A stretch of 64,000 bases of DNA from Artocarpus heterophyllus (lineage: Eukaryota; Streptophyta; Magnoliopsida; Rosales; Moraceae): positions 15,936,519-16,000,518 of the forward strand of contig CM046342.1 of NCBI GenBank assembly GCA_025403435.1. The letters run 5' to 3'. Positions within the stretch are counted from its first letter, which is position 1. Every line of letters starts with the position of its first letter. The translations under genes and the position numbers were made by a program. Under the pieces are notes generated by a model. That model did no database searches, had not been told where the DNA came from, and worked only from the letters and a program-made list of their open reading frames with translations. Of the stretch, positions 35,321-48,500 are shown piece by piece.

Positions 35321-36611
35321 TGTTCGGTAAAATTCACTAACGCAAGTGCACATTATCGATCAAGTAATACAATAGTGAGTAAGAGTATCGTCTCACAGGG
35401 ACTGTTGTATAATAATCTAACTAAGCACTAAAGTTAGATTGACTCTTAGGTTTATCTAGTTGATCATATGAAGTTGTGATTGAATAAACTACTGAACTAA
35501 AGTACTAAATTAAGAATAAAAATTACAATTAATTTCAAGAGATACTTCAATAAGACAAGGCGTTAAGGCATTTGATTTCACCATAATCACTAGATATGAA
35601 TTTCATAAAATTATTGAACCCAATTAACAATACACATGTGATGACGGAAATTCCTAAATTATTTACTATCCTATCTCTAGGTATAGCAAACCTACTCAGT
35701 TTATTACTCACTATATCTCTATGTGAATTTAAATAAATCAGAATGCATTAGGATTCATGAACTTTCCAGATAAAGCCACACAAATAATATGGTATATCTC
35801 TATCCATATTTAATTCATGGTTATATGTTAGATGAAGCATTTGCATAATTCTCCCTTCTCAGTTTTGAACATGTACATCAGATCATTTAAATGGTAGCTA
35901 ATCATTTAAAAGCATTAAACATAATAACAAATAACTCACATGAATAAAATCAATTATGGTGCATAAATATGAAATTCACATCGTCATGATTAGGTTACAT
36001 CATAGCCCTAACTAAGAAAATTAGAATATAATTGAAAAAGTAATAAAAACTGAAACTATAATTGAATCAAACATTAAGAGTTAAGAGAGCAAGAAATTCT
36101 GTCACTAATCTCTCACTTCTTACTCCGGATTGCTTGACGGCTCTTAAGAAAAATAAACAACGCTCTCCAAAATGGACTCATAACCTAGCTCCCTAGACTA
36201 TTCTATTTATACTACTCTTAAGTTAACAAATCCCTTGTTTCGCGTCCAAAAATCGTGGTTCAGAATCACTCTGGCGCCGCGGCCCTTCTTTCCTAGCGCT
36301 GCGGCGCTTCTTTCCTATTTTTTTCTTCTTTTCCGCCTAGCGCCGCGGCACTGAGTTCCTGCCTTTACGCTGCACAGTTTCTCCTTGGGCACCACGGCGC
36401 TGCTTCTCTGCACACGGTCCTTGACATGCAATTTTTCTCCAATCTCTTGTGCTTGTGCTCCTTTTGTTTTCTTCTTTTTTCTTTCTTCAACCTACATCAA
36501 TAAAAGCATACTTTCATGAAAAAGTTGGATGTTTCATGTAATTTTTCTAAAAAATATAATAATATTTGCTAATTAAAAGTGACCAAATAACTCTCTAAAC
36601 TAGAGTTATCA
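35321..36611 (-). repeat. Athila 5' LTR (right copy)
   Basis: It is nearly identical to 25372-26683 with scattered changes. It lacks one GC-rich palindromic unit of about 21 bp, which accounts for the length difference. Confidence 0.95.
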
Positions 36612-39540
36612 CCCTCACCTCTCCCAGCGCACAAGCTCAAATCTTCTTCCACCGGCTAGATTTCTTAATGACCTTTACATCCATTTTGTCTTTGAATTTA
36701 TGAGAATTCTAAACAATACCTATTATTATTTTGTTATAATACATTGTGATAGTAAGTAATCTGATGGCTTTGCATGTCGTAAAGTGTACAGAAACTTGCT
36801 CAGAGTAGTGAAGAACTTGCACAATCTCTCAAAGGGAACTTATCATCATACCGAATGGTACACATGATAATTACTGCTAGTATGTATGATAATTATCGAT
36901 GTTGTGTTTGCTGCTGCTTATAAGAGTTATAAGTAGAATGCTTGTTTTCTTTTGTCAATAACACTCATTAAAAAAAAAAAAAAAAATCTTCCAATGAATG
37001 CTCCAATGTATAACCATAGTCACAAGTAGTCGTTGTTATACCCGCTGTTTGGCCAGAAACTTATTTATGAACAATGTAAAGCTTTCATATGTTACAATAA
37101 CAATAAAAAAATTGCTACAGTGTGAAACTTTTACATGCTACAATAAAAGTGGTTTTAACTCACGATGCCCACCACCTTTTCAAATATTTTGAGGTCATTG
37201 TTATAAAAATTATTAGGCTCCATCACATTACTGGAAATTTTATTTTATCATAAGAATGCATTATAGTCATTTTCCTAAAAATAAAAAAAATTACATTGTA
37301 CCATTCAACTTTTAATTCAAAATCTAAACAATCATGTTTGGTCAGTACTACAGTCACTATACGAGTCCACAAAAATAATATGAACTTCAATTAGATTATG
37401 TTTAAACATTGGAGCATTGATTGGTGGACTAATATTTCTTTTTAAAGCGGAGTATTATTGACGAAAAAGAAAACAAATATTTGGCTATAATTCATCATTT
37501 GAACTCCACCTTTTTCTCTCTCTCTTCATTTGAAAAAGTGATGCTCAGTTTAATAATTACAGTTCAAACTGTTTTTATTATAGTGTTTTCTTTAACAAAA
37601 TTTAGACCTAAAAAAATAATTTTAATTATAAAAAAACAGTTTCAATTATTCTTCTAAGCATATTACATTTGGTGGCCGACACAACCTCATTTATGGATAT
37701 TAATATTTAAAGAGACTTTTTTTTTTTTCAAATTTAAGGTGAGGAATCCTAAAAAAAAGTTGGGGGTTGTGTTCTTGAGGTACCAGTTGATAAGATTTGT
37801 TTTCAATTTGAATAATAAGTGAAATGGTACCTAACTTTGTTTTTTTGCCTCACTGACATAATTATTGTCATGATATGTGCAGCGATTGTGAGACTTTGGG
37901 AAGTAAAATGAAAATAACGGTTTGAAATGAAAGTTTAATAGTATATAAAAATTTTATTATTGTAATAAATTTTACAGTGTAATATATTTTTACGTGTAAT
38001 ATATTTTTACTTTATATTATATTATGTGAGAGTTTTAGGGCTAATTTGTCGTTGTTTTTACAGGCTATGTTTAGCTTTTATAGCCACCGGCAACCACTCA
38101 CAAAATTTAAGCTATTAAGTGAACTTGCTTTTATTAATTTGCTTATAGAAACTGCTACCCAAGATGATGATTTGAGAAGCAAGGCATGTGCTATTTTTTT
38201 TTTATAACTAATGCGATCATAATTTAAATTTATTAAATTAACTTTGATAATGATACGTAATTCTAAATCTACCTATTTTTTCATTATAAATCAATGTGAC
38301 GTATGGTGTATGAGTTTAGATTAGTTCAAACTATGAAGGTAGTTGAAACTAGTGTTTGATGGAGTAATAACTTAGACAAGTTCAAACCATAGACGTGGTT
38401 TCAAACCGGCCAAAACACACACAATCTAAACTTTACCCCTCCTCAAGTTCACACGGTTTTAACAAATTTCTATAGTAAAAACCATCATCATTTTCATTTT
38501 ACTTCATAAGCTATAGTTTTTCAAATATCATTTCTTGTTTTAAACTTAATGTGATGTTTATTCTCGTTTTAAACCTTTATATTTCAAATGTCAATTCAAA
38601 ACTAATGTTTAAACCACATATTTTAGAACTCACAATACAAACCATAATGTCGGTACCGAAAATTTAAAATTTATTTGTAATGTATTTTTTTTAATGTTGT
38701 TGTGACCACCTTTCTTTAGAGTGGTTTTTTACTTTCAAAAAATATATTATCATTTAAAAACAATATTTTAGTATTGTGAGATTGTATAAAATATATTATC
38801 ATTTAAAAACAATACATAAATATTACATATGTTGATTTTAGAATTAGAATGAAAAATTAAAAATAAGTAAAGCATGTCTATTTTGGTTGTTATACATTTA
38901 TAAAGTAATTTTATACATAATTAACTAAACATATGAGATTCTGCTTATGATATTCACAACAATTTTGAAAAATGTTTATCAAAGACTTACTTATTTTCGG
39001 TCCATAACATAACAGCAACACATCACACCATGCCAAATTGGCCTTACATTGTTTTAGTTAAAATTGATTTTGTTAAACACTTTAAAGGTCATTTTTAAGA
39101 ATGTACGTATTGTGGGAAATGCAATTGCTGACATGTCATTTTTGTCTTCCTATTGAAATTCTTATAAGTGTTCTCTTGAAATAATAAAAAATAAAGGAGT
39201 TTTGTTATAGTCGAGAGTGTTTAAAAACAAAATTAAAACTTAAATTAGAGCTTAAATCATGTAAAAATTTTATATTATAACAAATTTTTACTTTCATATG
39301 TATAAGCTTTACGTGGTAAAAAGTTAAAAAGTTTTAATAAATAACAAATATTTACTTTTCATCATGGCATGCATTAGCTTTCAATTATAGTAAGTTGGAA
39401 AGTTCCGCCTAACTTGCCAAAGCCGTTGTTGTTGTGGGAAGAAGAATCACCTGCTGAAGGTCTGCCCTACCACGCCACATCCTCCACGCTTCTTTCTTGT
39501 TCATCGCCGCCGAACTCCATCCTCCCCTCTCTCTCTAGCC
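36612..39540. other. AT-rich intergenic region upstream of MetRS
   Basis: No gene was supported. An oligo(A) run lies at about 36970-36987, after a stretch that resembles a 3' UTR. A dispersed repeat (38300-38655) is listed separately. The last 130 bp before 39541 are CT-rich with TCTCTCTC and probably include the MetRS 5' UTR and core promoter. Confidence 0.5.
38300..38655. repeat. Dispersed repeat, copy 1 (see 45122-45472)
   Basis: This segment is colinear with 45122-45472. Both contain agttcaaac-atgaagg, ggccaaaacac, tatagtaaaaaccat, atagtttttcaaa, ttaaactt-atgtgatgttt and tttcaaatgtca-ttcaaaac in the same order and spacing. No target duplication was resolved, so the element type is unknown. 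Confidence 0.75.
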
Positions 39541-42500
39541 ATGGGAGACGTCTCAAATCCGGACGCAAACTTCTCGGATCGAAAGGTCCCGAAGCTTCCA
39601 ATCCCCGGGAAAAGAAACATCCTTATAACCAGTGCCTTGCCCTACGTCAACAATGTTCCTCACCTTGGAAATATCATCGGATGTAATTAATCTCCTTCTC
39701 CTTCTTATTATGCACCTCCAACTGTTTGTGTTTTTGCCTGTGCGAGCCATTTTAAGAAAGAACCAAAACCAGAGTTTTGGGTTTTTTTCATTTCTTTTTT
39801 TGGATATAATTTGTTTATGTTTCTTCGTTTTGGGGTTTTTTTTGGGATAGCTGTGTTGAGCGCTGATGTGTTTGCAAGATACTGTCGTTTGCGGGGTTAT
39901 AATGTGATTTACATATGCGGCACGGATGAGTACGGCACGGCCACTGAGACCAAAGCCATGGAAGAGAAGTGTAGCCCCAAAGAGATTTGCGATAAGTAAT
40001 GTTTCTCAGTTTTTGAAATTTTAAGCTAAAAAACATTTGTAGCGTGATTTATGAGACTGGTTGGTTTTGTGCTTTAGGGAGGGTTTATGTTGTTATTTTA
40101 GAGTTTTTTTTATTTAATTTTTGTTGTGGATTTTACAATTTTCAAGTACCATGCAATTTCTAGTTCAACATAAGCTTTGATGATGCTTCTGTGATTTATG
40201 GAGGGTAACGTTTTTATTTTGGGTTTTTTTTCTTAAATATTTGTTGGGGACTTTTTATAGGTACCATGCAATTCATAGAGAAGTTTATAAGTGGTTTAAT
40301 ATAAGCTTTGATGAGTTTGGGCGTACATCATCCCCACAGCAGACTGAGGTTTGCCAAGCAATCTTCAAGAAACTGCTGGATAACAATTGGCTCACAGAAA
40401 ACACAATGCAACAGGTATAGGGTCATTTCTGGATTTGACATTAACTTGGCCACGTTTAGATTATGTTGAAGAGCCAGTAAATTCTGTGATTTGACTGTGT
40501 CTGGACAAGTATGTGCGGCCAGAAATGTCTAGTTCATTTTATAGCTGCAATGTTGAATTGAGTTCTTGCTATGTTTCAGCTTTACTGTGACACATGCAAA
40601 AGGTTCTTGGCTGATCGCCTTGTGGAGGGTTCCTGCCCGAATCTGGGGTGTGGTTATGACTCTGCTAGAGGTGATCAATGCGAAAAGTGCGGGAAGCTAT
40701 TGAATCCAACAGAATTGATGGATCCTAGGTGCAAGGTATATAACTTGTGTTCTGCATAGCTTTTAGCCTTAGACTTAACTTTTATATTTAAGTCGATCAT
40801 TTTGGACTTTTTAGTTTCTTTCATGGTAGTTGAGTGCTGAGGTAATTGAATTGGTGACAAGAATCATAACTATGTGCACAAACATAGCCTTCCGTGGTGA
40901 GACTGAGTTGTCAACTTGCTATTTGGTCAATTGGGTCTGTTTCTTGCTAGAAGCCTCTTACAGTCTCTGTAGTTGTCATGGTTCCTGGGAGGAAAAAAAT
41001 TAGGATAATTTGATCACTAAAAGATTGTTGTTTAAGTAACATATTTCTACTGCCTAAAAAATACATGTTTTGTTTCTCACTTCACTACTTGCAAGCAGGT
41101 TTGTCGGACAACTCCACATATTCGTGATACAAACCACATGTTTCTGGAACTCCCTTTGCTGAAAGACAAATTGGAACAATATATTAATAAAATGTCAGTG
41201 GCTGGATCGTGGAGCCAGAATGCAATTCAAGCAACAAATGCTTGGCTTAAAGAAGGGCTTAAACAACGATGTATTACTAGGGATTTGAAGTGGGGAGTTC
41301 CTGTTCCTCATGATAGGTTCAGAGACAAGGTTAGAAGCTATTCTTAAGATCTGCGTCTTTGCTGCTTGGTATCTTCATTTATTTTCAGTTGCTTCCTAAA
41401 ATTTATATAAATTTTGTCCCACCATGAGATGTGCAGGTTTTCTATGTCTGGTTTGATGCACCTATTGGATATGTCTCAATTACTTCATGCTATACATCTG
41501 ATTGGGAGAAGTGGTGGAAGAATCCTGAAGAAGTCGAATTATATCAGTTCATGGGCAAGGATAATGTACCTTTTCATACAGTAAGTGTTAATTCTTCAAA
41601 ATCTATGGTAATTAAACGATCAAGTTACGTCCTTGGGGATTTTGCTTTTTCATTGTTTTACATATTCCATCATCCAACTTAGAGATTTTTTTTTCAAAAT
41701 AATAGTCCCAATTTAATGATTAATGCATTTATGCAATTATAGATCTGTGAAGTTGTCGTTTTTTTATTCCTCTCAAATTTTATTTTCATTTTCTGTTAAA
41801 AGAAGTGTCTCATTTGAAGCTTCTTGTGCACTTGAAGTATGCCTTATGAGATCAACATGATAAACTACTGTAATATATAAATTTCACATTTGTAGACGAG
41901 GGCTAGCTGTAGTGTCGTGCTTGTATTGTTGTTGTAAGAGGCCTAGAAGACATAGGTTTTGACTCATTCTGATTAGCATGCAACTAGCCTTTTGGAATTT
42001 CTGGCTTAAAACTTAGATTTATGTAGTCCTCTATATATTTTTCCAACTCTTGGTTTGATGTATTTCTTTTTGGATCCTCCCGTTCTTGTTTTTTGATATT
42101 TCCAGTGTTACCTTCTCTCAATGTGGAAACTATTTGTTTCATATCCACTAATTATCGATACAAGAGCAGCTTGGATGTTTGGGCCGCATATACAATGTTT
42201 ACACCTTTGCATGTTTGTGTACTCACTTTTTTAACTGGGAGTATATTCCAATTTCAGGTGATGTTTCCATCTACTCTTCTTGGAACTGGTGAAAATTGGA
42301 CACTGATGAAGACAATCAGTGTTACTGAATACTTAAATTATGAAGCAGGTCAGTCCATCCACACTCATGGCTATTTATCATCTGAATGGATAATTTTTTT
42401 TGAAGTTCTCTTGCAACATGTTCTCATATCAACATCTTACTGTTGATGTATTGTGATCTAAAACTTTCCAGGAAAGTTTTCCAAGAGTAAAGGCATCGGT

Positions 42501-45500
42501 GTTTTTGGTAACGATGCAAAAGAAACAAATATTCCTGTGGAAGTTTGGAGATATTACTTGCTTACCAATAGGCCTGAGGTAATCTCATTGACGTTTAATT
42601 TATGTCGATTCATTTGTTGAATTGTTTTATATGTAGTTTTTTTTCTTCACATGCTACTAATATTTTGAATGGGCTTGTTAAACTAGGTTTCGGACACATT
42701 ATTTACATGGGCAGATCTGCAAGCAAAACTGAACAGCGAGTTGCTTAATAATTTGGGAAATTTCATAAATCGAGTTTTGAGTTTTATTGCTAAACCTTCA
42801 GGTTAGTTGGATTTTGTTGTCTTTATAATCAGTTTTATTGGATAAACACGGTCACACATCGATTATGGGTGGTGCAGAATTCAAATTATAACCAAGTTCT
42901 GAAGTTCATACCTTCAGTTTGTTTCCTTTATTTCTGAACATCTATGTCTCGTTTGTCAACTGTGTTGATTTACCTTGATGTTGGAATTTTTGATTAACGA
43001 GTTTTGAGTGCATACTCTTTCTCACATTCTCCTTTGTAAGATACTCTTCAATTATATAGAAGAAAAATTACAATATTATATAGAAAAATTACATCCTTAC
43101 GTCTCTGCAGCAATTACAATATTATATAGAAAATTTACATCGTTACGTCTCTGCAGCAATTTAAACTAAATGTTCATCATGCAAGTCATGAAGAAAATTG
43201 GATTTTTTAAACACTCTCAATTTTTTCCCTGTTCCTTTTTTTATTATTTTTTTATTTTTTATATTTGCTTTTGGGTCTTTTGTTTGTGTGCCAAAATGAC
43301 CGCTAAAGTTGCAACTCTATGCAGCAGTTTAAATTAAATATTAAGCATGCAGGTCAAGGTTATGACTCCACGATACCTGATGCTCCACATGATGTGTCTG
43401 ATCCCTTGACTGAGAAACTAGGCGAGAAGGTTGGTAAATATGTGGAGCAATATTTTGAAGCCATGGAGAAGGTAATCGATGCACTAGTTTATGTGTTGCG
43501 TGTAACTTGAAGCTTCTCATTTTCTCCACATATCTTTTCACACTAACCTAAAATGTTTCTTTGGAATTTGCATAGGTTAAACTAAAGCAAGGATTGAAAA
43601 CTGCAATGAGTATTTCTAGTGAAGGAAATGCATATCTTCAAGTAAGTTTGGAACATTTTGTAATTGTGTTGCTGTATATTCAAATTTTATTGATACAGTC
43701 ATTTGATTTATTCAAGTTGATATATATCACGAAGCCAATTTTCTATTCCTACTTTAAGATGCACATAAAAGTTGAAATGTTTTTGCAGGAGAGCCAATTC
43801 TGGAGGACTATTTAAGCAAGATAAGCCACGCTGTGCCCTTGTTATGAAGACTTCAGTGGGCCTGGTGCATATTCTTGCGTGTCTATTGGAACCCTTTATG
43901 CCATCTTTTTCTCTTGAGGTAATAAATATTGTCTGTGGATTGCTGTGGCATGCTTCTTATTGTGTGATCATGATAGGTCAATTTAATACGGCTGCAAACT
44001 AAAGATTCCTTCTTTTTGATTTAAGGTATTGAAGCAGCTTAATTTGCCTCCTGAACAACTTTCACTTGCTGAGGAAAAAGGAGACATCGATATGGCTAGG
44101 AGACCTTGGTTGATTGTACCTGCAGGTCACAAAATTGGGAAACCAGAACCACTGTTTAAGGAATTGGTATGTCGAGTAATATAAACACACACACACACAC
44201 ATAAACTCCCATTCTTCGAATCGTCAAACGTCAAGATATTCTCAAGTCTTATGCATAACTATTTGCCATCTGCTCGTTAATGGAAACCTATAAAAAATTT
44301 ATTAATTGAAACTTGGTAGTTTCTAGGTAGGCACTTTAGTTTGGCTGTTTGGAAATTGAACTTTCTGTATTCTAAATGGAGTTTATGAAGATATATATAT
44401 ATATATATATTTTTTTTTTAAATGTGCTGATACTCTATTTGTAGTTTTGCTGTTTGGTATCTTTAGCAACAAAAAGGAAAAGAGAGAAAAAAGACGCATG
44501 CTATTGGGCATGATATGGCTGCTGAACAACTTATTCTGTCTTAGGTGAAGTCTCATGTTGTTTGTTGTATTTGTTTACAGAAAGATGAAGAAGTAGAATC
44601 TTTCAGAAAGAGGTTTGCTGGAAGTCAAGCGGATAGAATTGAGAGAGCGGAAGCTGAAGCAGAGAAGGTGGCTAAGCAACTGAGGGCAGCAAAAGTTTCA
44701 GGTTAAAATGGTTTTGGTTTAATAGCTCTAGAGGTTCTTGAACTTTTAAGTCAATGATGATTTGGTCCTCAAACTAATTTTATAGGCAAAAATCTCCCTG
44801 GGTTAATGTTCATGGTGCAATATCAGTCCTTTCTGTTATTGGCTGTTAAAATTTGGATAGAAAACATCACGTGCATGGGATGTGACCATTTTCTATAGTA
44901 TAATTAAAAAACTAACTCTTAAAACTTATTAAAAATCAAAATTAAAAATTAATTTTAAATTTAAAGAATCATAGCCATTGTTTTTTTAGAAATAAATCCA
45001 TGAATAGTCTGTTCTTTCTTTAAAGTTAGTCTCTGTAGTCAATTTTGTCTCATAAATAGTTCTTGAATTAAAAAAGCGTTCCTATGTTAAATTTTGGATC
45101 TAAATTGTTGATAGGCTGTTGGGTACATAGGTTAAAAACTGTTTAGGCCAGTTCAAACCATGAAGGTGGTTGGCATTAGCATTTGGTAGAGTAATAGCTG
45201 AGTTCAGTTTAAACTATGAAGGCGGTTTTAAACTGGCCAAAACACCCTAAATTCAAATTTTGCCTCCCAAGCTCAGTTTGAACCATTTTTTATAGTAAAA
45301 ACCATTCTTATTCTTGTTTTCCTTTCATAAATTATAGTTTTTCAAACACTAGTTCTCGTTTTAAACTTGATGTGATGTTTTATTTTCGTTCTAAACATTT
45401 ACACGTTTCAAATGTCAGTTCAAAACCATTGTTTAGTCCACATAGTTTAAAACCCATAGTTCAAATCATAAAGTTCTAAGCTATACACCATTCTGAATCC

Positions 45501-48500
45501 GTGCACCAGAGAAACCCTAAATTGGACTCTTGAAATGTCTCTGATTTTTTTCCTCTCTTAAAATAGTCCCTATATTAAAGTTGTACTAAATTTAGTCTTC
45601 GACTGCAAAAGGTGCTCAAATTGGTGCATCTGTTAAATAAATAGATGAAAAACAATATACTAAATATAACATGAAAAGTTCTATCGAATTTATTTTGTAA
45701 GCTAAAAAAATTCAAAATTAGTCCTTATATAAGCAAATGGATAAAATGCGTGAAATATGCACACTTAAGCTTCTTTTTTAAAACGTTTTTTAAATAGACA
45801 TGGCTTAAACAAAAAAAATGTCTCTTTATTGTTTTCTTGTTTTAAAATTATTCTCAACTCTTTTTATAAGATTATGGAAAATTTGTTTCTCAAAATTTTT
45901 ATACAAAATTTTTCCCAAAGTATATTTATGAAAATCATGATTCTGTACGTGTTTATGTATATCTCAATGTGCATGAAAATAGAACGCTTAATACAGTGGA
46001 ATATATTGATTTCTTTAACAAACTCTTAGGGGTTGTTTGGTTGGAGAATTGTGATGACTAGAGAGACTGAAGTATTAATTTGAGTAATGCGAATGAAGCA
46101 AATACCTGTTTGGTGCATTGAATTTTCAAATCACAATAACAATTTCCAAGGCATTTTAATCCCAAAACCCGAGTTCACCTCGGGGTTGTTCTCGGCAGAC
46201 TTCAATATCAACGCTACAGTATTTGTGCTCGACCTGTGATGCGCATGACTCTTCGTGTGATTCTCTTCATCGTAGAGATTCTCTGAAATCTCTTCACCCA
46301 ATTTTTTCTTACCGTTGAGGGATTTTATTCCTGCAATAAATCCCCCAACTGAGCAGGTATGGTTGAACTCTTTCTCTCTCCTATGCAGTCTACCCACCAT
46401 TATTGTTCTGCAAAAGCTCTCTCTGCGTCTCTCTCTCTTCGTCACTCTCTCTCTGTCAAAACGGCGACCATCGTTCCTGACCGTGAGAGCTTCGGCCCTC
46501 AACTCGGTCGTCTTCTCCGTCGATATAGATCGGCCCATCGTAGACCATATCGGGCCCACCGACCATTATTGAGGTGTTATCGTTGTTTGAATCGGAGTAG
46601 GCGACCAGTGTCCTCGCGAGTTGCCGATATTCAGCCGGAGTCTACCCAATCATCTGTTGCCTCAAACACGGTAAGTATTCGACCTCTAATCCTCTTTTTT
46701 TTGTTCTTGTTTTTTCTGGATCTTGTCTTTATACGAGTTTGGGGATATTGCAATGCTCTGTTAACTTATGGTTGGTATGTTCCTCTGTTTTTGTTGGATG
46801 TAGATTTATTTTTTTTTTCATTTTTATTTCTTTGAGCTCTCCGGAGTTTGGGTTCGTCTTCATAATCGGCATCCCTAGTTAATACGGTTACTCAGAATGT
46901 TGGAACGACTGAGAATGATCCACTGATTTCTTTCATTTCTCCAATTGCTTTTGTTCTTTGGCTGATGCAGTATTTCACGGTTCTCTAGTACATCTATCAG
47001 TTGAAACCATGTTGAACTAATCCATTGATGTTCTTTCTTGTTGTTTTGGTTCAACATTTTCAACGGCTGGAAACAGGTCCTTTAGACGAGAGATTATCTC
47101 TGTTGACATATATCCTGATGTGTTATTACCTTCTGTGATTGATAATTTGTGAAGTTGTTTAGAACGAAATTGCTACCAATTGCATATCATAGCCAAATGG
47201 AATGAACTGTTGAACTCCTGCTTTGGAAAAAAGTGATACATATTTGCTTTCCTTTGCTTTTTTAATCTGTTGTTGTTGTTGTTGTTGTTGTTGGCAGTGG
47301 TAGTGGTGGTTTTGTTTTAGTGTTGTTGTTCTAAGCTAATAAGTAATCAACCCAATAATATATGCATTATGACTAATTCATTGAGTTTTAGCAATTTGTA
47401 CTTCAATTTGATTCATAGATTAGATGATATGAAGGCATCATGCATTTCCTGTACTCTCGGTTTTTCCTCTTCTCATACCAATGTTTTAACTCTTCTCGGT
47501 TTTTCCTGTAATCTGTTGTTGTATTCTACACAAACCAAACCATGTGGTGCAAGACGTCATTTGCAGTGTATAACACGCCTTGGTTTTTGTTATTTGTATT
47601 CAATCAACTGTGAACTATGATATGTTACGTGTGAACCTATTACTGTGAACTTGTAATTTGTTTTACACTTGTTCTTATAACAATTGACACCTACATTGCT
47701 GATCGTTTTGTCTTGTCTGTTTTTTTTTTAATGAAAAGAATTTAAACTTGATAAGATCACTGGTACTACATTATGACCCTAGAGAAAGGGCTGGCTATGA
47801 TGAAACTAATTCTGCTCCCTCGCATTGGTTGAAGCTTTATTATTGTGGATTGTCATGGGCTTCATATGCTAGTGTGCTCTCGGTTGGCTATGCACATGAT
47901 TGTGGCATTGTGCAACTTTCGTTTTCCACATGTCCTTGTGTGTACCAATCGATCGTAGCATCGTTGTGGACGTCTTAAGTGGCAATCGACAATAGTTATG
48001 CTCCTAATGTGAAAAGGATGAAGCAATTACAGTTTGAGCCATTTCTATCTCAACACGTATTCTAAATAGATTTTCACATTCTTTTCATTGCAAAATGTCA
48101 TATGCATTGGCTATTGCGCGCTCTATGGACTGTTGACTCAACCACCGCAAGATGGGAAAGAAGAGGAATGATGATGAGGCAACCGTTAATTGGACCCGAC
48201 AAAATGAGAGAGCTTTGTTATTAAGGCTAGTGGACCATCAAACAACCGCCCTGGGACGACATCCTACCGCAGCCGATTGGGACCGGTGGGCGGAGGAAAT
48301 TTTTGGTAAAGGTGTTCCTGGCGAACGTTGCAAGCAAAAGAGAAATCGACTTAGGAAAATTTTTCAGCTATATTCCGTTCTGATAAATGCAAGTGGCCTT
48401 GGTTGGGATTCTGAAACTGGGGCCGTTCATTGCGAGGCAGCATATATAGATGATTTCTTAGCCGTGAGTTTATTTTCCTTTCACTGGTATCCATCTAAAT

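Larger units (their letters stand above)
25372..36611 (-). mobile_element. Athila-type Ty3-gypsy LTR retrotransposon, full length
   Basis: LTRs of 1312 and 1291 bp, on the + strand TGTTCGGTAAAATTC...AGTTATCA, enclose an internal region read from right to left. A PBS complementary to the 3' end of tRNA-Asp lies beside the right LTR, and a G-rich PPT lies beside the left LTR. Coding order on the - strand is gag, protease, RT, RNase H, integrase, then an additional ORF after pol, the layout of Athila elements. The LTRs look about 97% alike by eye, so it is younger than the neighbouring Copia element. The flanking 5-mers ACCTT and CCCTC do not match well, so I cannot show a target duplication. 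A few stops and two 1-base insertions in gag make it non-autonomous. Confidence 0.95.

Noticed and set aside
25367..36616. Target-site duplication of the Athila element
   Set aside because: ACCTT and CCCTC agree at only three of five positions; not claimed.
36760..36870. Short frame reading 'KVYRNLLRVVKNLHNLSKG', reminiscent of an LYR motif
   Set aside because: Under 30 codons, no start or flanking exons; too little to name a gene.
46131..46835. ORFs of 142, 85 and 158 codons in the Harbinger 5' region
   Set aside because: Overlapping on both strands in a CT-rich leader-like stretch; no known domain and not part of the two standard Harbinger genes.
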